Shown one piece after another: positions 17,324 through 24,861 of a DNA stretch of 64,000 nt. Source of the DNA: Gemella morbillorum. GTDB taxonomy: Bacteria > Bacillota > Bacilli > Staphylococcales > Gemellaceae. The notes under the pieces were generated by a model that saw nothing but the letters and a program-made list of their open reading frames with translations, had not been told where the DNA came from and ran no database searches. Positions within the stretch are counted from its first letter, which is position 1, and the number at the start of each line of letters is the position of its first letter. The position numbers and the translations under genes are program-made. The stretch spans positions 1,426,001 through 1,490,000 of the forward strand of contig NZ_LS483440.1 in the NCBI RefSeq assembly GCF_900476045.1, written 5' to 3'.

Positions 17324-19494
17324 AAACTTTGTTTAAATATATAAGTTCAATATTTTTCACGATATGTTTCATTTTGTTTTTTGTAGTACTAGGCTTTTTA
17401 GCAATCCAACTAAAAGATATACCTGATATTACAAAAGCAACGCTCCAAGATCCATTATCGTCAGAAATATATGATAAAAACTTAAACTTAATAGCAACTG
17501 TTGGAGCTGAAAAACGTGACTATGTATCAGTATCAGATGTTCCAGAGAATATTAAAGATGCTGTTTTATCAGTTGAGGATTCAAGATTTTATTCACATAT
17601 TGGTATTGATCCAAAACGTCTGGCTAAAGCTGTCCTTGTTAATTTACGTTCCAATTCTGCTCGTGAAGGAGCTAGTACAATAACTCAACAAGTTATCAAA
17701 CACTCTCTTCTTACTTCAGAAAAAACTATGGAAAGAAAAATTCAAGAAGCATATTTATCATTAAAATTAGAAAATAAATATTCTAAAGATGATATTTTAG
17801 AAATGTATTTAAATAAAATTTATTACTCAGACGGTCAATATGGTATAAAAACTGCTTCTAAATACTTTTATAATAAGGAGCTTAATGAACTTACTGTTCC
17901 TCAATTAGCTCTTCTTGCTGGTATACCTCAACAACCAAATCAATATAATCCTTATGATTATCCTGAACAAGCTAAAAATCGTCGTGATATAGTTTTATAT
18001 GCTATGTTAAATAATGATAAAATCACAGAAGATCAATATAATGAATATATTAAGACTCCTATTACTGACGGATTAGTTAAAAAATCAAAAGAAGATAGAG
18101 CAAATCAGCACACTTATAATCCTAAGTATGCTGCTTATATTGACGAAATAACAAAAGAACTAAAACAAAATAAAAACTTTGAAAATGTAAGTGATCCCCT
18201 ATCACTTGGGTTAAAAATCTACACAAACTTGAATTCTGAACTACAAATCTATGTTCAAGACATGTTAGACAATCAACGTTCTCCAATGAAACCTCACGCT
18301 TCTCAAGCAGCCATAGCTGTTCTTAATACTAAAACAGGTCTTATCGAAGCTATTGGGGGTGGAAAAAACTATAAAGCTGGTGGTTATAATTACGCAGTCG
18401 ATGCAAAAGTACAACCAGGATCGGCTATTAAACCCTTGATTGACTACGCTCCTGGTATAGAATATTATGGTTGGGACTCACAAACAACATTTTCTGATAG
18501 TCCATATCAAATTGCTGGTACTAATTTCTTTATTCAAAACTGGGATAGATTATATCACGGAAATGTTTCAATGAATAGAGCTGTATCTTGGTCTTATAAC
18601 GTTCCCGCAGTTCGTGCTTTCGAAACAGTTGAGTATGAACGTGCTAAACATTTTGCAGAAAAGATAGGAATTCCTGTTTCAAAAGATGAACCTACTACTG
18701 CTATTGGGGGGAATGTTGATGGAGTATCACCGTTACAAATGGCCGGAGCTTTTGCAAGTTTCGGTAATAAAGGTTATTACAACAAACCTTCAACTATTGT
18801 TAAAGTATTTAATGCTAATGGAAAAGAACTTCCTAGTATGCGTGATAAAGCTACAAAAGCTATGTCGGAAGAAACAGCTTATCTTATGACTAATGTCTTA
18901 AAAGGCGTACTTACTAGCCATGGTACGTCCCCTAATGGTAAAGTAGCAAACTTTGATATGGCTGGTAAGTCTGGTTCAACTACCTTTGATGAAAGTGCAC
19001 AAAGAACCTTTGGAATAGACGTCACAAACTCTACAAAAGATAGCTGGATGGTAGGTTATACGACAGAATATACAGTTTCTGTATGGCAAGGAGCAGACGT
19101 AGTTGATTCTGCAGCAAAAGCACTTTCTTCTAATCAAGCACAAACAACTCAAGTTATAATGGCAGATGTTATGAAAAAAGCATCTGACAACAAAGCACCT
19201 GCGCCTTTCGAAAAACCTGCAGGAATAGCAACAAAAAATGGTGTAGAGTATGCCAAAGATAGAAATACAGAGACTGATTATATGTATGCTGGAACTGATA
19301 AAGATGCTGTTTATCAAGCAGCTATAGCTACTCGTCAGCGTGATAGTCGTTCTGCATTAACTACAATGTTTGATTCATTAGCAAGCTCTACTAGATCTAC
19401 AAATAATAGTAACAATAGTAGTAATCCTGCAACTACCCAAAATAGAAATTCAAACTCTAGCAGAACTACTAAAAATAAGAATACACGGCGATGA
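17320..19494 (+). CDS. Class A penicillin-binding protein (PBP1A family)
   Basis: This bifunctional peptidoglycan synthase polymerises glycan strands and cross-links them outside the membrane. The 724-residue protein has an N-terminal membrane anchor (about 8-30), a GT51 glycosyltransferase with catalytic Glu86 in VEDSRFYSH and GASTITQQVIKH at 117-128, and a transpeptidase with Ser368-Ala-Ile-Lys371, Ser425-Tyr-Asn427 and Lys550-Ser-Gly552. The last 60 residues are a Ser/Asn/Thr-rich basic tail that probably threads the wall. It overlaps recU by four bases and is followed by a terminator. Names such as ponA or pbp1A are likely, but I do not assign a symbol. Confidence 0.95.
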   Translation: MKTLFKYISSIFFTICFILFFVVLGFLAIQLKDIPDITKATLQDPLSSEIYDKNLNLIATVGAEKRDYVSVSDVPENIKDAVLSVEDSRFYSHIGIDPKRLAKAVLVNLRSNSAREGASTITQQVIKHSLLTSEKTMERKIQEAYLSLKLENKYSKDDILEMYLNKIYYSDGQYGIKTASKYFYNKELNELTVPQLALLAGIPQQPNQYNPYDYPEQAKNRRDIVLYAMLNNDKITEDQYNEYIKTPITDGLVKKSKEDRANQHTYNPKYAAYIDEITKELKQNKNFENVSDPLSLGLKIYTNLNSELQIYVQDMLDNQRSPMKPHASQAAIAVLNTKTGLIEAIGGGKNYKAGGYNYAVDAKVQPGSAIKPLIDYAPGIEYYGWDSQTTFSDSPYQIAGTNFFIQNWDRLYHGNVSMNRAVSWSYNVPAVRAFETVEYERAKHFAEKIGIPVSKDEPTTAIGGNVDGVSPLQMAGAFASFGNKGYYNKPSTIVKVFNANGKELPSMRDKATKAMSEETAYLMTNVLKGVLTSHGTSPNGKVANFDMAGKSGSTTFDESAQRTFGIDVTNSTKDSWMVGYTTEYTVSVWQGADVVDSAAKALSSNQAQTTQVIMADVMKKASDNKAPAPFEKPAGIATKNGVEYAKDRNTETDYMYAGTDKDAVYQAAIATRQRDSRSALTTMFDSLASSTRSTNNSNNSSNPATTQNRNSNSSRTTKNKNTRR

Positions 19495-19546
19495 TAGATA
19501 AGAAAAGACCATGGAACATTTAGTTCTATGGTCTTTTCTTATCTAT
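19493..19546. terminator. Convergent terminator between pbp1a and the MFS gene
   Basis: A very long stem (GATAAGAAAAGACCAT with ATGGTCTTTTCTTATC) surrounds a short loop. It has no strong U-tract on the plus strand, but the stem is more than 16 bp. It serves both the pbp gene and the MFS transporter. Confidence 0.75.
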
Positions 19547-19586
19547 TCGCTTTAAAGTCATTACATATCTCATCTCTTCTAATAAA

Positions 19587-20876
19587 TTATTTTCTTTTTG
19601 TTCTAGTTTCTGGAAACGCAAATACAGAAATTATATAAATAACACTTCCTACTAAATAAAACGAAATTGATGATACATACCCAAAATGATTTAAAATTAA
19701 ACTCCATATAAAATTAAATAACGTGTAAATAGCATATCCAAACGCCCAAAACATTCCAAACATAATAGTTAATTTTTGAGAATTCATTTTTGGAAGTTCA
19801 TAAGGGTAATTTAGATAAACCGGATACTGAGAATACATCACAAATCCTGATAATGCAAACATGATGTAAGAAAGTATAGCATTAGTTGATACAACATATA
19901 ACCCAATAGCCATAAATCCTATCATCAGAACACCATGTAAAACTAAGAATGGCTTCCTTCTGAAATCAAATTTTCTAGTAATTAGTATATTTGATAATGT
20001 TCCTACTATCCCCCCTACAGTCACCATTAAAATCATAAATTCTGGTTTGAAATTCCCATTATGAGAATGTTCTGCTACTACTCTTGGTAATGATACCAGA
20101 GGCATTACATATAAAAATAGAAATCCTCCAAACCCAAGAGAAAAGAAGTAAATAAATTTATCTCTAAAACCATCAGCATAAGTGTATTCTTTTAATTCTT
20201 CATCTTCTGCTACTTCTTTTGATTCTATTAATAATTTATAAACAAAATAGTTAGGGTGTTTCCAAGTTATCGTTGGTTCAAAATCTTTTGCAACTGCTAA
20301 CCATATTATAAATATAATAATACTAAAAATACTAAATCCAATCATAGTGTAGCGCCAATCATCTATAAAATGTTCTTTAAAAACTAAAAATAAAATCGCA
20401 ACAACCGCTGCTCCAAAATTATATGATGCTGTTATAATCGCGCTTGTTAATATTTTTTTATCGTTAGGTATAAACTTTGCAACATAAGTGTTGATAAATA
20501 CCATAATCATCGATCCACCGAGCGCCATAATCATCCTCGAAATAGTATATAGCCAATAATTATGACTAAAAATTGCAAAAAATGAAAAACATAAACAGAA
20601 TAAGGCAAATATCGCTGCCTTCTTCGGGTGTAATTTTATCAAAATATATGCAGCTAATAAATTAGCGATAATACGAGCTATAGTTATAGTATAGTTCACT
20701 ATCTCCGATATTATAGGGGATACTTTTTCACCATTAAAATAATGATCTGTAATTTGTTTTGATAAATTTGATCCTGCTACCCAATTTGTTGCAAATATTA
20801 TATAAGCACATATTAACAATGCAAACATAATAACGCCCTGTCTCCTTGTGGGAGATTGTAATGATACTTCTTTCAT
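19587..20876 (-). CDS. Major facilitator superfamily transporter
   Basis: The 429-residue protein has about twelve transmembrane helices and a central cytoplasmic loop near residues 215-235 (SKEVAEDEELKEYTYADGFRDK is broken by polar residues). Helix 4 has SRMIMALGGSMIMVFINTY, typical of MFS sugar or organic-acid carriers. The substrate is not clear from the sequence. A 13-of-14 match to a cre box lies about 45 bases upstream of a TATAAT (20921-20916), so catabolite control by CcpA is likely, which fits uptake of a carbon compound. It is a single-gene unit, convergent with the pbp1a terminator. Confidence 0.85.
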   Translation of the reverse strand: MKEVSLQSPTRRQGVIMFALLICAYIIFATNWVAGSNLSKQITDHYFNGEKVSPIISEIVNYTITIARIIANLLAAYILIKLHPKKAAIFALFCLCFSFFAIFSHNYWLYTISRMIMALGGSMIMVFINTYVAKFIPNDKKILTSAIITASYNFGAAVVAILFLVFKEHFIDDWRYTMIGFSIFSIIIFIIWLAVAKDFEPTITWKHPNYFVYKLLIESKEVAEDEELKEYTYADGFRDKFIYFFSLGFGGFLFLYVMPLVSLPRVVAEHSHNGNFKPEFMILMVTVGGIVGTLSNILITRKFDFRRKPFLVLHGVLMIGFMAIGLYVVSTNAILSYIMFALSGFVMYSQYPVYLNYPYELPKMNSQKLTIMFGMFWAFGYAIYTLFNFIWSLILNHFGYVSSISFYLVGSVIYIISVFAFPETRTKRK

Positions 20877-20962
20877 TATTATATTTTTCCTTTTATTATA
20901 TATTTAATTACTACTATTATAGTAATATATTCAATAGAGAAATTCAAGTTTTAATTACTGAT

Positions 20963-20976
20963 ACTAAACGTTTTCA
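20963..20976 (-). promoter_or_regulatory. cre-like CcpA operator upstream of the MFS gene
   Basis: On the minus strand the site reads TGAAAACGTTTAGT, matching the cre consensus TGWAARCGYTWNCW at 13 of 14 positions. It lies 40-45 bases upstream of the MFS -10 box and 90 bases from the divergent microprotein promoter. Confidence 0.6.
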
Positions 20977-21061
20977 TTTGTTTTTCTTTATTTTTCAATC
21001 TTTTTTTCAAAGATAATTGTTTTAAAATATTTTTTTATTATCTTCTTTTTAAATTGCTTTT

Positions 21062-21089
21062 TTGTTACAAAATTATACAATGTTATATT
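21062..21089 (+). promoter_or_regulatory. Promoter of the 21-codon microprotein gene
   Basis: TTGTTA (21062-21067), a 16-base spacer and the extended -10 TGTTATATT (TATATT 21084-21089) form a strong sigma-A promoter about 40 bases before the small ORF. Confidence 0.65.
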
Positions 21090-21130
21090 ATACTATATGA
21101 GAAAATTTAAACTATAAAAAGGAGTTCTTT

Positions 21131-21196
21131 ATGGAAATTTTATTTACTATATCCATATTTATCGTTTTAGTTATTACTGGATCATTTATTAAATAG
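21131..21196 (+). CDS. 21-residue hydrophobic microprotein
   Basis: An ATG at 21131 preceded by AAGGAG seven bases upstream opens a 21-codon frame ending in TAG. The product is one hydrophobic helix: MEI at the start, then LFTISIFIVLVITG, and a short SFIK end. It has a promoter (21062-21089), a ribosome site and a terminator (21203-21257), so it is a complete small transcription unit. No other gene on this strand explains these signals. The shape fits a small membrane protein or a type I toxin-like peptide, but no antisense RNA is evident. The function is unknown. Confidence 0.65.
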   Translation: MEILFTISIFIVLVITGSFIK

Positions 21197-21202
21197 AAGA
21201 AT

Positions 21203-21257
21203 AAAAAAATTGGTTAAACCATAATTTTTCTCATGAGTTTAAACCAATTTTTATTTA
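21203..21257. terminator. Bidirectional terminator between the microprotein gene and manO
   Basis: AAAAATTGGTTAAAC pairs with GTTTAAACCAATTTTT (one-base bulge) around a 16-base loop, with A-runs and T-runs on either side. It serves the small gene on the plus strand and manO on the minus strand. Confidence 0.75.
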
Positions 21258-21619
21258 TTTCTTCTAAATAATTTTTTCAATGAGAACAAAGGTTTATTAC
21301 GTACTATATTGTCATTCCCGACAAAAGTTCTCATCTCTTTAAGGCATTTACCTGCATTTTTGACAATAAAATTAAAACTTCCCGAATTTTTTGTATCAAT
21401 AAAAAATCCTCTTATATACCTATCTCTAAAAAACATTTGCGCACGAACACGCTCAATTTCCTTCCATGGAATTTGGATATAGTCTTCTGGATTTCTATGA
21501 TTATAAAATTCAAAAGCCTTATCTCCGACCATAATATCTCCATGTTTATTACCAATAGAACCTGTCATACTATTTGCCTTTGTTGTATAAATTACTTTAG
21601 TATTCATTGATTTTACCAC
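21251..21619 (-). CDS. manO: DUF956 family protein (ManO)
   Basis: DUF956 proteins are found after mannose-family PTS operons and are often called ManO; they are taken as regulators or accessories, but the mechanism is not established. The 122-residue protein has the conserved IQIPWKEIERVRAQMFF-type block (about residues 48-64) and FFIDTKNSGSFNFIV. The start is a GTG at 21619 with AAGGAGG seven bases upstream; the ATG at 21607 is too far from it. It follows manN but is separated from it by a terminator and has its own TATAAT (21662-21657), so it can be expressed apart from the PTS genes. Confidence 0.88.
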   Translation of the reverse strand: MVKSMNTKVIYTTKANSMTGSIGNKHGDIMVGDKAFEFYNHRNPEDYIQIPWKEIERVRAQMFFRDRYIRGFFIDTKNSGSFNFIVKNAGKCLKEMRTFVGNDNIVRNKPLFSLKKLFRRNK

Positions 21620-21656
21620 TATAACACCTCCTTATGCTAATTGCTTTTCATAGTTT

Positions 21657-21713
21657 ATTATACTATATATTTTTTAATTAAAAAAGTAAGTTGGAACTTT
21701 TGCTCCAGCTTAC
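21657..21713 (-). terminator. manN terminator followed by a manO -10 box
   Basis: GTAAGCTGGAGC pairs with GTTCCAACTTAC around a four-base loop (21686-21713), followed on the minus strand by TTTTTTA. A TATAAT (21662-21657) lies just beyond. Most PTS transcripts should stop here, leaving manO partly on its own promoter. Confidence 0.7.
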
Positions 21714-21721
21714 AAAGATTA

Positions 21722-22645
21722 TTACATTATTTTTGCTACACGAGCTAAAATACCTAGTGCAAATAATCCAAAGATAATAAGTACTGGGCTTACTTTACGT
21801 TTTAATAACCACATACATACGAATGTTAATAGTAACGCTGCAAAACCAGGAATAAGTTGGTTTAAGTTATCTTGTAATGTTGTAACTTTTTCCGGTGACA
21901 ATGAGAATTTACCACTTGCTGCTTTTGTTACAATATCTTGTAATACTCCACCTGTAACGTGTTCTTTTTCGCCTGGGAAGTGAATATATGCTTCATCAGC
22001 TAATTGAACCTTAGAGATTACCATTGGGAAGCTAATATTAGTCCAACGTTGAACTAAAATACCCATTACGAACATACCAAGGATTGAAGCACCTTTAGTA
22101 ATTTTTTGTAAGATACCACCTGAAAGGTCGCTTGTAATTTCTGCTCCTTTTTTGTATCCAAGTTCTTGTGTATACCATAAGAATCCTATACGGATTGCGT
22201 TCCATGCGATAAAGAAGAATAATGGTGCAATAATAGAACCACCTGTTGCAAGTGATGCTGCGATAGCTCCTAAGATTGGACGTACTGTGAACCAGAATAC
22301 TGGATCCCCAATACCTGCTAAAGGTCCCATCATACCAACTTTAACACCTTGGATTGCTGAATCATCGATATCAGCTCCATTTGCTTTATCTTCTTCAAGA
22401 GCAAGTGTTACCCCTAAGATTGGTGCTGCAATATATGGGTGTGTGTTAAAGAACTCTAAGTGACGTTTTAGAGCTGCTGTTGCATCTTCTTTATTTGGAT
22501 ATAATTTTTTCAATGCTGGGATTAAAGAATAAGCCCAACCACCATTTTGCATACGTTCATAGTTCCATGAACCTTGAAGGAACTGAGAACGTAACATAAC
22601 GCTACGACGATCTTTTTTACTTAATGTAATTTTTTTCTCTGACAT
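21722..22645 (-). CDS. manN: Mannose-family PTS component IID
   Basis: With IIC it forms the membrane channel that moves glucose, mannose or related hexoses while IIAB phosphorylates them. The 307-residue protein starts with a long cytoplasmic part (SKKDRRSVMLRSQFLQGSWNYERMQNGGWAYS), typical of IID, and contains GPLAGIGDPVFWFTVRPILG near residue 110 and LSGGILQKITKGASILGMFVMG near 173. It is 17 bases downstream of manM and is the last gene before a strong terminator. Confidence 0.95.
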   Translation of the reverse strand: MSEKKITLSKKDRRSVMLRSQFLQGSWNYERMQNGGWAYSLIPALKKLYPNKEDATAALKRHLEFFNTHPYIAAPILGVTLALEEDKANGADIDDSAIQGVKVGMMGPLAGIGDPVFWFTVRPILGAIAASLATGGSIIAPLFFFIAWNAIRIGFLWYTQELGYKKGAEITSDLSGGILQKITKGASILGMFVMGILVQRWTNISFPMVISKVQLADEAYIHFPGEKEHVTGGVLQDIVTKAASGKFSLSPEKVTTLQDNLNQLIPGFAALLLTFVCMWLLKRKVSPVLIIFGLFALGILARVAKIM

Positions 22646-22661
22646 TTCTAGTTCCTCCTTA

Positions 22662-23471
22662 TTAATAGTTGTTTAAAATGTCCCCTAGTGGGTCACCTGA
22701 TGAAGAGTTTCCTCTTCCTCCACCTTTGTTGTTATCTGAAAGGTTTAAGTATACAATTGCAATTACTAATCCAATGATACCAGTTGCGATTAATGTAAGT
22801 TCTTTTAATGGTGCTAATGCAAATCCTAAGAAGAAGAAAGGCCATACTTCTTTAGTTGCCATTAAGTTGATTACCATTGCGAAACCTACCGCAACTACCA
22901 TTCCACCACCAACTGTCATACCACCAGTAAACCATGCTGGTAATGATCCTAATCCTTTTTGAACTGCTTCTGAAGGAATAAACATTAATAATCCTGATGG
23001 GATAGCGATACGTAACCCTTGAGCTGCAAGTGCTACATAGTGCCAGAATTCAACTCCACGGAAGTTTCCGTTTTCTGCTGCACGGTCAGCTTGGTGAACG
23101 ATAACTACTGATAACGTACGAACTATCATAGTAAGTACTAATCCTACTGTTGCAAGTGTAATAGCTGCTGCAATAGCGATATTACGTCCTTCTAAAGAGA
23201 AGTCTCCCGCTTTTACGAAAATAATAGCTGATGCTACTGATGCAAGTGCTGCGTCAGGAGCAACGGCTGCCCCAATATTAGCCCATCCAAGTGCTAATAA
23301 TTGTAGAGCCCCACCTAAAATAATACATTCTGTTAAATGTCCTGTTGCTAATCCAACTAATGAACATGCAATAATTGGTTGGTGGAATTGGAATTGGTCT
23401 AAGATACCTTCCATCCCTGCTAAGAAAGCAACAACAAGGACTAAAACGACTGATAGAATACTAAAATCCAT
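22662..23471 (-). CDS. manM: Mannose-family PTS component IIC
   Basis: This is the membrane subunit that pairs with IID (269 residues, about seven helices). Conserved stretches include FLAGMEGILDQFQFHQPIIAC near residues 16-37 and ILGGALQLLALGWANIGAAVAPD near 51-74, where the sugar-binding pocket lies in this family. The C-terminus is rich in Gly, Ser and Asn. It is 30 bases downstream of manL, with its own ribosome site. In many streptococci this system is also a bacteriocin receptor, which is family knowledge and not shown here. Confidence 0.95.
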   Translation of the reverse strand: MDFSILSVVLVLVVAFLAGMEGILDQFQFHQPIIACSLVGLATGHLTECIILGGALQLLALGWANIGAAVAPDAALASVASAIIFVKAGDFSLEGRNIAIAAAITLATVGLVLTMIVRTLSVVIVHQADRAAENGNFRGVEFWHYVALAAQGLRIAIPSGLLMFIPSEAVQKGLGSLPAWFTGGMTVGGGMVVAVGFAMVINLMATKEVWPFFFLGFALAPLKELTLIATGIIGLVIAIVYLNLSDNNKGGGRGNSSSGDPLGDILNNY

Positions 23472-23500
23472 TGTGTCCTCCTAATTTAAATACTATATAA

Positions 23501-24484
23501 TTATAATTTTAAACCTTCGCTAGCTTTAGCTTCAATAAGTTTAAATAAATCTGATGGTGAGTCGTTAGATACTTTTCTTACATCAAATTTAACACCTAAA
23601 TCACGAAGTTTTTTGTATGTTTCAACGTCATCTTGATCTACTGATAATACATTGTTGATTTGAACTTTACCAACAGAGTGTGCCATAGATCCTACGTTTA
23701 ATTCAGGAATCTCTACTCCTTTTTCAATAACTGCAAGAGCATCTTGTGGTGTTTCAAATAATAATAATGCTTTTGTATCACCAAAACGTGGATCATTATA
23801 AACTTCTACAAGTTTATTTAATGGAATTACGTGAGCACGTACTCCTGGAGGAGCTGCTTGCTCAATAAGTTTTTTACGTAGTTCATCTTTTGATACTGTA
23901 TCAGAAACTACAATAATTCTGTTTGGCTGTGTTGCTTTTGTCCAGTTAGTAGCAACTTGTCCATGTAATAAACGTGTATCAATACGTGCTAATACAAATT
24001 TAATTTTCCCATCTCCTAAAACTGTTCCTTCAGGGATAGTTCCTTGAGGTGCAGCTTGCGCTACTACTGGAGCAGCTGCTTCTGGCTGAAGTTCTTCTGG
24101 ACGAACTTTCACCCCATCGATAGCTGTTGCAGTAATTGCCTTAGCTATTTCATGTGCAGTTGTCATAGTGAAACGACTTGCGTACGCTTCAATTAACATT
24201 GGTAAGTTAAGCCCTGCTACAATAGCTCTTTTCTCTGGAGCTTCTTCGAATAATTTATTCGCTTGGTTGAATGGACTTCCACCCCAAAGATCTACAAGGA
24301 AAAGAATTTCTTCAGATTCTACTTTAGCAATAGCTTCTTGAAGTTTTCTTTGCAAGTCTTCTGGTCCCTCACTCGGCATAAATACAACTGATTCTACTTT
24401 TTCTTGTTCTCCAAAAATCATAGTTCCAGACTGTTTAATACCAGCTGCAAATTCACCGTGACTTGCGATGATAATTCCTACCAT
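23501..24484 (-). CDS. manL: Mannose-family PTS component IIAB
   Basis: IIAB receives phosphate from HPr and passes it to the incoming sugar. The 327-residue protein fuses IIA (phospho-acceptor His9 in [12 protein letters not shown]) to IIB (His174 in [13 protein letters not shown]) through an Ala/Pro/Gln-rich linker near 130-155. [11 protein letters not shown] near 65-75 is the usual IIA segment. It is the first gene of manL-manM-manN and lies behind a promoter with an overlapping cre-like box. The substrates are probably glucose and mannose. Confidence 0.95.
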   Translation of the reverse strand: MVGIIIASHGEFAAGIKQSGTMIFGEQEKVESVVFMPSEGPEDLQRKLQEAIAKVESEEILFLVDLWGGSPFNQANKLFEEAPEKRAIVAGLNLPMLIEAYASRFTMTTAHEIAKAITATAIDGVKVRPEELQPEAAAPVVAQAAPQGTIPEGTVLGDGKIKFVLARIDTRLLHGQVATNWTKATQPNRIIVVSDTVSKDELRKKLIEQAAPPGVRAHVIPLNKLVEVYNDPRFGDTKALLLFETPQDALAVIEKGVEIPELNVGSMAHSVGKVQINNVLSVDQDDVETYKKLRDLGVKFDVRKVSNDSPSDLFKLIEAKASEGLKL

Positions 24485-24551
24485 CTTAGTACCTCCTTTA
24501 TAATAATAAAAAATATTTAATATGACGTGTATACCTTTTGCATACTACTCG

Positions 24552-24588
24552 ATTATATCATTTAATACTACGTTTGTAAATGTTTGTA
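24552..24588 (-). promoter_or_regulatory. Promoter of the man operon with overlapping cre-like box
   Basis: TTTACA (24580-24575) and TATAAT (24557-24552) are 17 bases apart on the minus strand. The plus strand reads TGTAAATGTTTGTA at 24575-24588, a 12-of-14 match to cre covering the -35 box. The stretch from there to 24788 (200 bases) is AT-rich and I see nothing else in it. Confidence 0.6.
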
Positions 24589-24788
24589 TTTTTTAAATAG
24601 AAACATTGAATACGATTTCTTATGTTGTTTTTTTAGATTTAAAATATATTTATACTTGTTCCTTTACGTAAAAGCCTTATATTATTGTGCCTTTGTTTTT
24701 CTTATAACTACTTTTTATTGTTCATTCGACTTCTTTATATTTCATAATTTTTCTTAAGAAAATAATATTTACATTTTTTCAAAATATA

Positions 24789-24824
24789 AAAATTCAGATA
24801 TGAGTTTTTCTGCTCATATCTGAA
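24789..24824 (-). terminator. Terminator of gshAB
   Basis: ATTCAGATATGAG pairs with CTCATATCTGAAT around an eight-base loop, followed on the minus strand by TTTTTATATTTT. It lies about 40 bases after the gshAB stop. Confidence 0.85.
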
Positions 24825-24861
24825 TATAATAGTACTATTTGATATAGATAATTATAATTTT

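Noticed and set aside
18976-19317. 113-codon minus-strand frame in the pbp gene
   Set aside because: It is antisense to the transpeptidase domain and Cys/Ile-rich, a typical shadow frame.
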